From an uncultured Bacteroidales bacterium (lineage in GTDB: Bacteria > Bacteroidota > Bacteroidia > Bacteroidales > UBA1715), in contig CALAUG010000028.1 of assembly GCA_937892155.1 (NCBI GenBank), positions 1 to 12,674 on the forward strand: 12,674 nt of DNA, written 5' to 3'. Made by a program: the position numbers and the translations under genes. Shown piece by piece: positions 1 through 7,206 of this stretch (positions within the stretch are counted from its first letter, which is position 1; each line of letters begins with the position of its first letter). Below the pieces are notes generated by a model. The model was not told the DNA's origin, did not search any database, and saw only the letters and a program-made list of their open reading frames with translations.

Positions 1-736
1 CTACGGCCGAGGCCATAGCATCAACCAATGCACTCAACACCACATCGTCCTTCAGCCTATAACGCTCCACAATATCCTTCTGATACACATTCTTGTGCAA
101 ATCAACCAGATACTTGCGTTTCAACTTCTCATCCTTCTCCAATACAGCCAATGGCATACCGCCATATTGCAGATACCGCTCCAGAGCGTCCACCTTCTCC
201 AGACCGGCAAAACCATAGAATTCTGAAAGCGACAACGGATACACCTTTATCTCACTGCCACGGTCACGAAAGTTGGTGACAATATCCCTTGACAGCATCT
301 TGCTGTTGCTTCCAGTCACATACACATCCAGATTCTCACGTTCCATCAAGTCATTCAGCACATCATAGAACGTTGTATATAGCAAGTCTCTGTCCTCCTC
401 CGGCACCAAGCCCTCATCCACATCGGTATTCTTCACCTTATACGACAGCTGGATCTCGTCAATAAAAACATAATACCGTTTCTCTGGGTCATTCGTATGT
501 GCCAACACATAGTCATACAGTTCATTAGGATTTCTGTACTTCAACCATTTCTTCTTGTCAAGGGCAATTTCCACGAAACAATCCTCACTCACACCCTCAT
601 TCACCAACGCCTGCTTATAGATATTGGAAAGCAGAAACGACTTGCCGCATCGCCTGATACCAGTAATGATTTTCACCTTACCGTTCCAGCGTTTGGCCAT
701 CAATTGGCTCAGATATTTATTCCGTTCTATTATCAT
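1..736 (-). CDS. AAA ATPase, DUF4143-type (partial, C-terminus off window)
   Basis: The minus-strand frame is open from an ATG at 736 to the left edge, giving 245 codons with no stop. It begins MIIERNKYLSQLM and carries a Walker A motif GIRRCGKS at residues 26-33. A Walker B motif, YVFIDEIQ, has its acidic pair at residues 93-94. A sensor-like VTGSNS follows at about 140-145, then RGSEIKVYPLSLSEFY and the YGGMP motif. This order is typical of the AAA ATPases that carry a C-terminal DUF4143 domain, usually about 400 or more residues long, so roughly the last 40 percent is missing. The family is abundant and often multicopy in Bacteroidales; its cellular role is poorly defined and it is not a glycan enzyme. 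The gene follows the polysaccharide operon on the same strand but is separated from it by 142 bases holding a probable promoter, so it is likely a separate unit. Family assignment is confident; function is unknown. Confidence 0.9.
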   Translation of the reverse strand, partial: MIIERNKYLSQLMAKRWNGKVKIITGIRRCGKSFLLSNIYKQALVNEGVSEDCFVEIALDKKKWLKYRNPNELYDYVLAHTNDPEKRYYVFIDEIQLSYKVKNTDVDEGLVPEEDRDLLYTTFYDVLNDLMERENLDVYVTGSNSKMLSRDIVTNFRDRGSEIKVYPLSLSEFYGFAGLEKVDALERYLQYGGMPLAVLEKDEKLKRKYLVDLHKNVYQKDIVERYRLKDDVVLSALVDAMASAV

Positions 737-799
737 ATCTCAAAAAAGGACCTTTATTCACTGCAAATTTTATTGTGACTCACCGCGATTTTTTCAGTG

Positions 800-834
800 C
801 AAAGGTACGGCTTATTTCTGACATAGAAGCCAAT
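800..834 (-). promoter_or_regulatory. Probable Bacteroidetes sigma-ABfr promoter for the ATPase gene
   Basis: On the minus strand TACCTTTG at 807-800 matches the Bacteroidetes -7 consensus TAnnTTTG exactly. A three-of-four match to the -33 TTTG element (ATTG) lies at 834-831, 23 bases upstream. The implied transcript would have a leader of roughly 55-60 bases before the ATG at 736. The -7 match and its place in the only true intergenic gap support it; the weak -33 box and slightly long spacing are the reservations. Confidence 0.55.
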
Positions 835-855
835 CCCAAGAAAAATCTTTACACA

Positions 856-869
856 TTAACAATTGTTAA
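856..869. repeat. 14-base perfect palindrome TTAACAATTGTTAA
   Basis: The sequence at 856-869 equals its own reverse complement over 14 bases with no loop. It lies 9 bases past the stop of the deacetylase gene and about 50 bases upstream of the -7 box of the next promoter. It could be an operator-like dyad or contribute to transcript ending, but it is AT-rich, has no spacer for a stable hairpin, and no protein is known to me that binds it. Such an AT-rich palindrome may also be chance. Confidence 0.5.
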
Positions 870-878
870 CCTCCACCC

Positions 879-1757
879 TCAAACCTCCACCATCTTCGCC
901 TTTTCCCACTCAATCGCCTTATCCGACTCTTCCAGATTCATATAGTCGAAGGCACGCACAAGCTTGCACATCTTGTCGAATGCGCCACTGCTGCCAATGC
1001 ATCTTTTCATCATTCTGGTGAAACGGTTCTTGAAGGTTCCGGGCTGTTTGAAGTAACTCTCGTATGCCTCACGGCTCATCATCTTGTACGGATGGTGCTC
1101 AAGGTCGCTGATGTGAAAATAGGTCATCACGTAGTCGGATGCCTTCATCGTCTTCTTGATGAAGCCCAAAGGGAAGAACCTGAAATAACCACCACCGGAA
1201 TATGCCATCTGACGGCCTGCCAGCGTAGTGAGCGACACAGGAAATTCCTTCAACGTGACGTCACCCACCTTCACAATGCAAGGCTTGTCGGCAGGAAATC
1301 CGGCAAAGCCGCCGAAGTCGCGCACAGCAGGATAGATGGAAGCATCCCTCTCTATTCCGCACTCTGCCAGCACCTCGAAAGCCCACTTGTTCTTTTCTCC
1401 AATGGAGAATGCAGGAGCGCGATAGCTTATCACCCTCTTGCCGGCCACATCCTCAAGCGACTTGATGGCAGTCTCGGTATCTGCTTTCAACGCCTCACGA
1501 TCCATCGCATAGAGGAAGTTGTGAATGTTCGAATGGCAGCCAATCTCGTGCCCCCTCTCGGCAATCTGCCGCACCACCTGCGGGAACTCCTTTGCAAGTC
1601 CTCCCACGCAGAAGAAAGTCGCCTTCAGCTTCTGCTCGTCAAGAAGGTCAAGGATGGCATTCTGGTAATAATCCACTGTCTTATAGCGCTTAGCGTCATT
1701 GCGCCCGAATGTCTTTTCTATATACCACTCTTCGGTATCAAAGGTCAGAATGTTCAT
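879..1757 (-). CDS. CE4-family polysaccharide deacetylase, DUF3473-like
   Basis: This 292-residue NodB-fold enzyme most likely removes N- or O-acetyl groups from a glycan or glycan precursor using a divalent metal. The first CE4 motif is at residues 5-11 (TFDTEEW, with D7 as candidate base and metal-site residue). The metal-binding H-x3-H pair is H75 and H79 in GCHSNIH. RAPAFS at 113-118 is motif 3 and IERDASIYP around 135-143 is motif 4. A late histidine sits in MTYFHISDLE (about H215). GGGYFRFFP at 188-196 and the following YxHxxD region resemble the deacetylases with a DUF3473 tail found in exosortase-associated exopolysaccharide clusters. No signal peptide is visible, which suggests cytoplasmic action. 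The start overlaps the GNAT gene stop by 4 bases, indicating translational coupling. It is the last gene of the packed cluster and looks more GC-balanced than the genes before it. Family is secure; the substrate is not known. Confidence 0.9.
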   Translation of the reverse strand: MNILTFDTEEWYIEKTFGRNDAKRYKTVDYYQNAILDLLDEQKLKATFFCVGGLAKEFPQVVRQIAERGHEIGCHSNIHNFLYAMDREALKADTETAIKSLEDVAGKRVISYRAPAFSIGEKNKWAFEVLAECGIERDASIYPAVRDFGGFAGFPADKPCIVKVGDVTLKEFPVSLTTLAGRQMAYSGGGYFRFFPLGFIKKTMKASDYVMTYFHISDLEHHPYKMMSREAYESYFKQPGTFKNRFTRMMKRCIGSSGAFDKMCKLVRAFDYMNLEESDKAIEWEKAKMVEV

Positions 1758-2602
1758 GCTACATCAAAATCAAAAAGTTGGAAGAAAACATTATCCCTAG
1801 TCATCTTGGGTAAAGTGCCATCGGTTAGATCCATAAATATAAGATTAAATGGTGAACGTTTGATGAATTTGGGCACAGTGAAATATGGGCATTTAATATC
1901 AGCACCTAAACCCACATAAAGTTTGGGGCGCCTGCTCCATTTCTTGTCTTGTATTTCAGATGACGACAACAATTCTCCAGAAAAACATCCCATAAAGGTT
2001 TGCACATACTTGTTGTATTGTCCTAAAATACAATTCTCCTTTCGACTATAGTTTGCTCTACAACATTTCATGCGCCAGTTCATTGAGTCCGTATCCCAGT
2101 AAACCGAAAACTCCTTCTCAACTGATTTTATATTTGTACCCCAACCCATTTTCACATCCAGTTGGCCGACAAAGGTAAAAGGGAAATATTTCACATAGCC
2201 AGGGAAACTATTAGCATTGGCTACGCCAAGGACAAATTCAAAGCCATTATCCTTAGCATAATCATAGGTTGTCTGAGCAAGTTTTTTAAACAAGCCCTTG
2301 CCACGATGTTGAGGATGGGTTACAGTAGCCATATCAAATAAGCCCAATACGATCCTATCTCCAATTTTCATCTTGTATGGGATGCAAGCGTAATGGGCAA
2401 CAAGTTCCTCGCCATAAAAGGCATTGAAGGAAATGACTTTGCCCATGGGGTTTTTAAGATACCAATTACGGAACCCCTTGATACTAAAAGTGTGCTTGCC
2501 TTCGTAAACCTTGTTTTGAAGATCGACGAGTTTTTGAAGGGAAATATCTCCGTCATCAAAAAAGAGTTGTTTTATAATATAATCTTTCATATCAATTGAC
2601 AT
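1754..2602 (-). CDS. GNAT-family N-acetyltransferase
   Basis: The 282-residue product carries an acetyl-CoA binding GNAT motif A at about residues 93-107, VTHPQHRGKGLFKKL, with the Q-x-x-R-G-K-G signature at 97-103. It is preceded by a strand-rich segment (ELVAHYACIPYKMKIGDRIV) and followed by a helix and NANSFPGYVKYFPF, a typical C-terminal part of the fold. The last 130 residues are an extension I cannot assign. In this setting it most likely acetylates, or transfers another acyl group to, an amino-sugar of the repeat unit; that is inference. The start is ambiguous: the first ATG overlaps the upstream glycosyltransferase by 11 bases, while Met5 at 2590 would begin one base after that stop. 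The 3' end overlaps the deacetylase by ATGA. The gene is noticeably AT-rich compared with the deacetylase. Confidence 0.85.
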   Translation of the reverse strand: MSIDMKDYIIKQLFFDDGDISLQKLVDLQNKVYEGKHTFSIKGFRNWYLKNPMGKVISFNAFYGEELVAHYACIPYKMKIGDRIVLGLFDMATVTHPQHRGKGLFKKLAQTTYDYAKDNGFEFVLGVANANSFPGYVKYFPFTFVGQLDVKMGWGTNIKSVEKEFSVYWDTDSMNWRMKCCRANYSRKENCILGQYNKYVQTFMGCFSGELLSSSEIQDKKWSRRPKLYVGLGADIKCPYFTVPKFIKRSPFNLIFMDLTDGTLPKMTRDNVFFQLFDFDVA

Positions 2603-3776
2603 GTTTTATAATATTCTCGTATGCCATCTCAGGTGTCATTGACGAAATATACAAAGAATATGCATTCTCTTTTACCTTATTTCTAAAATCTTCAGACCGA
2701 TATTCCAATAACTTTTCTTTTAAAGACGCAACATCATCACTATGTGCCCATAAACCTGCATGGTTTTCGTCTAGGATCTGACCAAAATCTGTAACATAAT
2801 CCAAAGCCGCCAACACTGGCACTTTCAGATTAAAATACGATAAAGATTTACTTGGGAAATTCGGTGTCGCCATTTTCTCATTTAGAACAATCAGTCCTAC
2901 ATCACAAGAACTCAAGAATTGGAGATATTGATCTTGAGGCATAAACTCCATAAAACGCACATTATTCAGTTGTTTCTGACACACCATTTCTTTAATAACT
3001 GGCAAGTACGCACCTCGTCCAAGGATCAAAAAAATCATATCTTTATATTCCTTGCAAGCGTCTGCCAATTCAACCACATGTTCAATTTTCTGCGCTTTGC
3101 CAACACTACCTCCATATATTACCACGAATTTACCATCCAACCCAACTTTTGCTTTAGCATTTGTATCTGGTATTATTGTCATTTCCTTTTGCCAAAAACG
3201 GAGAACATGAAACCTGCCACCATTCAACTTCGGATATTCCGCCCTTATAAAATCAATATTGCCTTGAGTTGGACATGCTATAAAATCTGCCAACTCAAGC
3301 ATTCTCTTTTCCCAGAAACGATAATATTTAGCTATCGGCCCATTTTTTCTAAAAAAACCAAAAGCAACAGCATCTTGCCACGTGAAATCTGTTTGTATCA
3401 AATAAAACGGGCAATTAAAATGTCGTTTCAATCCACTTACAACATAGGCCAATTCAGGCGGCAAAGAATGAGAAACTATCAAATCAATTTTTTCACGGCC
3501 AAAATACTTCTTAATGAAACGCTTTTGTTTTATGACATATTCTTGATAAGCTATTGCTTTTTTTATATTATTGGTAACACCAGTAAAATCAGGGCATTTA
3601 ATACGCAAGACATCAATTCCGTTCTCAGTAACAACCGCAGTCTTTTCAATATTTTTCCCTTTTGCAGACACAAAGACATTATGTCCCTGACGTTTGAACT
3701 CATTTATCAACGAGGAAAAAAGAGTTGAATCGTCAGACAAATTTGGTAAAGAGCAAAATAAAAATAGTATATTCAT
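2592..3776 (-). CDS. Glycosyltransferase family 4 (GT-B fold)
   Basis: This is a 394-residue retaining GT-B glycosyltransferase, probably adding one sugar to the lipid-linked repeat unit at the cytoplasmic face. The N-terminal domain starts MNILFLFCSLPN and has the usual Rossmann-like acceptor half, with a GxN/H-type SHSLPPELAYV segment. The C-terminal half begins VVIYGGSVGKAQKIEH and ends in the donor-binding region with NFPSKSLSYFNLKVPVLAAL, the P-S-K-x-L-x-Y-x5-P-V pattern of WbuB-like GT4 enzymes. An in-frame upstream start at 3833 would add 19 residues but lies inside the gene remnant read in another frame and adds residues unlike a GT N-terminus, so I chose the ATG at 3776. It is AT-rich like its neighbours. 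Donor and acceptor sugars cannot be read from the sequence. Confidence 0.88.
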   Translation of the reverse strand: MNILFLFCSLPNLSDDSTLFSSLINEFKRQGHNVFVSAKGKNIEKTAVVTENGIDVLRIKCPDFTGVTNNIKKAIAYQEYVIKQKRFIKKYFGREKIDLIVSHSLPPELAYVVSGLKRHFNCPFYLIQTDFTWQDAVAFGFFRKNGPIAKYYRFWEKRMLELADFIACPTQGNIDFIRAEYPKLNGGRFHVLRFWQKEMTIIPDTNAKAKVGLDGKFVVIYGGSVGKAQKIEHVVELADACKEYKDMIFLILGRGAYLPVIKEMVCQKQLNNVRFMEFMPQDQYLQFLSSCDVGLIVLNEKMATPNFPSKSLSYFNLKVPVLAALDYVTDFGQILDENHAGLWAHSDDVASLKEKLLEYRSEDFRNKVKENAYSLYISSMTPEMAYENIIKHVN

Positions 3777-3790
3777 ATAACGTAGTTCGT

Positions 3791-4025
3791 TTATAATAAT
3801 CCAAATATCACCCGTGCATATTCCCGATTGCACAGGTCCTGAGTTTCTTTCGAGAGTTCATACTCCACCGACTTTCTTTTCCATATCAAGGTTGCGTCAT
3901 ATTCATTGGCATACCAATCAACCCAATCGACAGTTGCCCCTTTTGAACGGCAGCCAACAATGACCACATCAAACTCTTTACTGATAGCAATTCCCCAATT
4001 TATGTTGTCTCATTATTTCAATCAT
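3791..4025 (-). pseudogene. Frameshifted small gene or remnant, unidentified product
   Basis: Between the polymerase stop and the next glycosyltransferase start lies about 250 bases with protein-like sequence but no intact gene. One frame opens with an ATG at 4025, five bases past the polymerase stop, and reads MIEIMRQHKLGNCYQ then stops. Another frame, closed upstream by a TGA at 4012-4010, is open for 72 codons to a TAA at 3793-3791 and reads through ISKEFDVVIVGCRSKG, VDWVDWYANEYDATLIWKRK and a tail ending REYARVIFGLL. Removing one base from the G run at 3996-3993 (minus strand GGGG) would join them into a single 77-residue ORF, reading KLGIAISKEFDVVIVG across the junction. The composition looks like real protein (hydrophobic strand DVVIVG, aromatic-rich middle). 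I do not recognise the family. It could be the 3' end of a longer gene mostly lost by recombination, or a small gene broken by one base. Confidence 0.6.
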
Positions 4026-4029
4026 GGTT

Positions 4030-5214
4030 TTAATATAATTCAGTAGTCCCTAAAAGTTTTGCATCATTATTGTGACTTTTCGCGCAAACAAATGAAAGGA
4101 GCATTATCCATATAAAACTTGCTCTAAATGAAGCCATTGTTGTAGATGAAATCATCCACAACAATCCCCAAAAACAGATTCTAAATTCCTTTCGGACAAG
4201 TCGGAAAATGCATAAGTAGAAAAACAACAATGCGATAAAACCAACAAATCCAAATGAAAAAATCCAATCACCATACTCCGAATCAAATTTAGACATAAAA
4301 AGGTCATTCGGATGATATAATGACGTATCAAAATGGCCAAACATAAGACGAAATACAGACTGTTCAGTAGATAGGTAATAGTTGAAGGTGGATGTTTTGG
4401 CACTCAAGCTGTTGTCGAAGCCGCTTTCAATATCCATACCTCTAATACCACTGTTAGCACCATTTATTACAATCCATGCCGCAGCAACGATTAGAACCAG
4501 ACAAACCAGAAGTTTTTTCCCCTGTGATAAATATCGATTTCTAACCAGATAGGTGCCGATTATCAATGAACCAATCACGAAACCAGTACGGCTTCCACAG
4601 AGAACTATTGAACTATATGCCAACACTATGAACAACAGGTTTTCTTTAATCCGCCTTTCGTTATTGTTACAAATGAATAATAGCACCAAGAAAGTGACAT
4701 ATCGTGAACATTGATTCGCATTCCTATATAGTCCTCCAAGTCTATATTCGGCAATATTATCTGTGGTTATATGGTTCTTCATCCACTCCACACTATTCGT
4801 ATCATTCTCACCTATCGGATACATCAAATCAAACAACGAAGTCAAATATGGGACATTGATGAGGTATATCAACTGAGTGAACAAAATATACCCCATGCAA
4901 AAATACAAGCACCAATTGCTTATCTTGCTTCCTTTCACAAAAGGGAAGCAGAAAAGATACAACACTATCGTAGCTCCTGACAATATGGATTTGGATGACA
5001 CATCAACTGCATTAATCAAAAAAGCAAAAACGACAAAAGCGATAGGGATGATTCGAAAACCACAATGAACCTTTTCCTTATTCAGCAACTTAAGGATTAA
5101 GCATATTAAAGGATTAACAACTAAAAAAAGGGTCATGGTATGCGGCAAAATAAATGCGCATATTATGCCAAACACCAACACTCTTTCATATAGCCTATTG
5201 TATGATAAAGTCAT
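4030..5214 (-). CDS. Wzy-type O-antigen/capsule polymerase
   Basis: This 394-residue integral membrane protein is mostly hydrophobic segments, roughly ten by eye, separated by short charged loops. A large polar loop around residues 130-165 includes RLGGLYRNANQCSRYV, and CGSRTGFVIGS follows in the next membrane stretch; both resemble conserved spots in O-antigen polymerase/ligase proteins. The family polymerises undecaprenyl-linked repeat units at the periplasmic face. Sequence conservation in Wzy proteins is poor, so the call rests on topology, these motifs and the company of a Wzx-like flippase and glycosyltransferases. A WaaL-type ligase is the main alternative. Its start lies one base after the stop of the nucleotidyltransferase gene, so coupling is likely. 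The gene is AT-rich. Confidence 0.8.
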   Translation of the reverse strand: MTLSYNRLYERVLVFGIICAFILPHTMTLFLVVNPLICLILKLLNKEKVHCGFRIIPIAFVVFAFLINAVDVSSKSILSGATIVLYLFCFPFVKGSKISNWCLYFCMGYILFTQLIYLINVPYLTSLFDLMYPIGENDTNSVEWMKNHITTDNIAEYRLGGLYRNANQCSRYVTFLVLLFICNNNERRIKENLLFIVLAYSSIVLCGSRTGFVIGSLIIGTYLVRNRYLSQGKKLLVCLVLIVAAAWIVINGANSGIRGMDIESGFDNSLSAKTSTFNYYLSTEQSVFRLMFGHFDTSLYHPNDLFMSKFDSEYGDWIFSFGFVGFIALLFFYLCIFRLVRKEFRICFWGLLWMISSTTMASFRASFIWIMLLSFVCAKSHNNDAKLLGTTELY

Positions 5215-5215
5215 G

Positions 5216-6268
5216 TTATCTAATATATTTCAAATATTCATCCCAGTTACCTACATCCGTCCAAGAGCCATCGTTAATCGGATAGACCCCGACCCGACGT
5301 CCTTCACACGCAAGTTTTTCTATCAAGTATGTGATATGATAAAATTCATTTTCAGGAATTTCCTTGATCAGATGAGGTTCCAAGATATACATACCCGTGT
5401 TAATCTTGAAGGTAAATTCAGGCTTTTCACGAATTTCGGAAAGCAAGCCTTCTTCCTTGGTCTCCAAAGTGCCATACGGGATACTCATATTCTTGATGGC
5501 AGCCACAACGGTAATTTCGTTTCTATTCTCACGGTGATATTTCAGGATCTCTCCATAGTCTTCATCAATGATGATGTCACAATTGGAGACAAAAAACGTC
5601 TTGTCGATTTTTCCCTTCAGCAAATGCAGACTGCCTGCCGTACCCAAAGGCTTGTCTTCCTGGAAATAGGAAATGTGATATTGCGGTTTGCCGACATTAT
5701 CGAAATAGCGCTTAATGGTCTCCGCTTTATAATTGACCGAGACATAAAAATCGTGGCAGCCACACTCCACAAAACGGTCCATAATGTCTTCCATGATGGT
5801 CTGTTCGCCAATAGGAATCAAAGGCTTGGGTAACACATTGGTCAAAGGGCGCAAACGTGATCCCTGACCTCCGGCCATGATGATGACTGGTAAGTCAAAA
5901 TCCTCAGAACGATGGATAGCCTTTGTATCAAATAAATCTTCCCAAAAGATAACATCTACAAGGTTTTTGTCATCATCTATGACGGGCATAAACTCCATCT
6001 TTCGTTCCTTCACCGTTTCTTCCAGTTCCTTTCTAACGTTGTGAACAGAAGCGACTTTTACATTGGGACGCAAAATATCACTAATAGGAGCATTCATATT
6101 GACGCCCTTAATGATAGCCCGCTGTATATCTCCAATGCTCAGCAGACCGAAGAAGGCTTCATTTTCTTTGACAATAAGCAATTTATGCTTCTCCGCATCC
6201 ATCTGCTTAATGGCAGCCACTATGGTTGCGGTTTTTTGAATGCAAATTTGTTTGATTCTTTCTATCAT
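5216..6268 (-). CDS. CBS-domain sugar-1-phosphate nucleotidyltransferase (PtmE/LegX-like)
   Basis: The 350-residue protein is a two-part fusion. Residues 1-115 form a CBS pair, ending MEFMPVIDDDKNLVDVIFW. Residues 126-350 are a sugar nucleotidyltransferase domain: MAGGQGSRLRPLT at 131-143 is the nucleotide-binding signature loop, LPKPLIPIG at 146-154 carries the conserved lysine, EDKPLGTAGSL lies at 204-214, CDIIID at 230-235 holds a metal-binding aspartate, and EKPEF is at 281-285. The same domain order occurs in PtmE of Campylobacter, which makes GDP-glucosamine for legionaminic acid; no other legionaminic acid gene is visible here, so the sugar and nucleotide remain open. Mannose-1-phosphate guanylyltransferase-like activity is an alternative. 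CBS pairs commonly sense adenine nucleotides, so activity may be allosterically controlled. Its start overlaps the upstream acyltransferase by 4 bases. It should supply an activated sugar to the glycosyltransferases. Confidence 0.85.
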   Translation of the reverse strand: MIERIKQICIQKTATIVAAIKQMDAEKHKLLIVKENEAFFGLLSIGDIQRAIIKGVNMNAPISDILRPNVKVASVHNVRKELEETVKERKMEFMPVIDDDKNLVDVIFWEDLFDTKAIHRSEDFDLPVIIMAGGQGSRLRPLTNVLPKPLIPIGEQTIMEDIMDRFVECGCHDFYVSVNYKAETIKRYFDNVGKPQYHISYFQEDKPLGTAGSLHLLKGKIDKTFFVSNCDIIIDEDYGEILKYHRENRNEITVVAAIKNMSIPYGTLETKEEGLLSEIREKPEFTFKINTGMYILEPHLIKEIPENEFYHITYLIEKLACEGRRVGVYPINDGSWTDVGNWDEYLKYIR

Positions 6269-7179
6269 TTCTTTTCCAATTTATGAGCCGGATTCCCGAC
6301 CCAGGTTTCATGTGCAGGAATGTCTTTAACGACAACCGCTCCCGTGCCAATGAATGCACCTTCCCCTATATGCACATAACCTCGAAGTGAACTATTTGGA
6401 GCTACCCACACATTGTCCTCAATCACATTGCCACCAGAAAGATTCACACAAGCCGTAATGCTTACATTCCTACCGATTTTATTATTATGAGCAATATGGC
6501 ACAAGTTGTTAATTTTTGTATAATCACCTATTACAGTTTCAGAAAGCGCGCCGCGGTCAATGCATGTGTTACTTCCTATTTCAACATATTTGCCAATAAC
6601 TAGGCTCCCTATTTGTGGAAATCTGAACCGATTGCCATTTCCGTCCTTTTCAAATCCGAATCCTTCACCTCCTAATACAGCTCCCGGTTTGACACTGCAA
6701 CCTTCACCAAGTTCCACTTCATCATATATCCTAACATTGGACTCAATTACGCAATTTGCTCCTATTTTTGCTTTTCCGATGACGCAATATGGACCAACAT
6801 GACAATTTGAACCGATCATTGCTTCAGGGTCAATGATGGCTGTTGGATGAATGCCAGAAATAGGTTTATCAACAAAATAATGATTACCTATTTCTGCCAA
6901 AACCACTTTAGGTTTTTTAACCACAATCAAGACCTTGCCACATATTGGCGTAATGGTTTCATCCACCAATAAGACATGCGCCTTACTATTTTCTGCTATC
7001 TCTTGTTTATTGGCTTTGCTTGGGTTAATCCAATCTAGCGTAGTTTCATTCACTCTTTCCACATCAGCAAGATTGTCAATATATACACCACATTTATTTC
7101 CAATAACATTAATGACCTTGTTTCCAAGGAATTCAACTATTTCAGATAATTCTATCCGTCTTATTTTCATTTCATTCAA
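6265..7179 (-). CDS. LpxD-like left-handed beta-helix acyltransferase
   Basis: The 304-residue product has an N-terminal domain of about 105 residues and then a long hexapeptide-repeat beta helix (HPTAIIDPEAMIGSNCHVGP onward). Several stretches follow LpxD closely: AVLGGEGFGF (168-177), PQIGSLVIGKYVEIGSNT (188-205), CIDRGAL, and CHIAHNNKIG at 227-236, where H231 matches the catalytic histidine of LpxD. The C-terminus instead ends DIPAHETWVGNPAHKLEKK, a form seen in capsule sugar O/N-acyltransferases, and the protein is shorter than typical LpxD (about 340). It is probably an LpxD-derived enzyme that acylates the amine of a nucleotide-linked or lipid-linked amino sugar for this glycan, not the housekeeping lipid A enzyme; that is inference from context. 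It is separated by 27 bases from the upstream GT4 gene, the widest gap inside the cluster apart from the remnant, and overlaps the next gene by 4 bases. Confidence 0.82.
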   Translation of the reverse strand: MNEMKIRRIELSEIVEFLGNKVINVIGNKCGVYIDNLADVERVNETTLDWINPSKANKQEIAENSKAHVLLVDETITPICGKVLIVVKKPKVVLAEIGNHYFVDKPISGIHPTAIIDPEAMIGSNCHVGPYCVIGKAKIGANCVIESNVRIYDEVELGEGCSVKPGAVLGGEGFGFEKDGNGNRFRFPQIGSLVIGKYVEIGSNTCIDRGALSETVIGDYTKINNLCHIAHNNKIGRNVSITACVNLSGGNVIEDNVWVAPNSSLRGYVHIGEGAFIGTGAVVVKDIPAHETWVGNPAHKLEKK

Positions 7180-7206
7180 TTATTATTTTCTAAATTCATA
7201 TCGTAT

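Larger units (their letters stand above)
737..878. other. Intergenic region between glycan operon and ATPase gene
   Basis: This 142-base stretch separates the stop of the polysaccharide deacetylase gene from the ATG of the ATPase gene. It holds a 14-base perfect palindrome near the deacetylase end and a Bacteroidetes-type promoter candidate in the middle. I see no open frame of note and no GC-rich hairpin followed by a T run, so a classical intrinsic terminator is not evident on either strand. Confidence 0.6.

Noticed and set aside
28..821. Short plus-strand ORFs across the left end
   Set aside because: They run opposite the AAA ATPase gene, whose Walker motifs establish the minus strand as coding.
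842..878. Intrinsic terminator after the deacetylase gene
   Set aside because: The palindrome has no loop, is AT-rich and lacks a clear following T run; termination here is plausible but not shown.
1092..1919. Long plus-strand ORF of 275 codons opposite the deacetylase gene
   Set aside because: It is antisense to a gene with intact CE4 motifs, crosses the junction into the GNAT gene, and shows no recognisable domain. It is a shadow.
2170..2177. Promoter-like TACCTTTG (minus strand) inside the GNAT gene
   Set aside because: It lies deep in coding sequence with no gene start shortly downstream, so it is taken as chance.
2919..3728. Plus-strand ORF of 269 codons opposite the second glycosyltransferase
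   Set aside because: The minus strand encodes a clear GT4 protein; the plus reading is low-complexity, rich in F, I, N and S as expected from AT-rich antisense.
3777..3833. Upstream start for the second glycosyltransferase adding 19 residues
   Set aside because: The extra codons overlap the remnant's open frame in a different phase and precede a typical GT-B N-terminus MNILFLF, so the ATG at 3776 is better.
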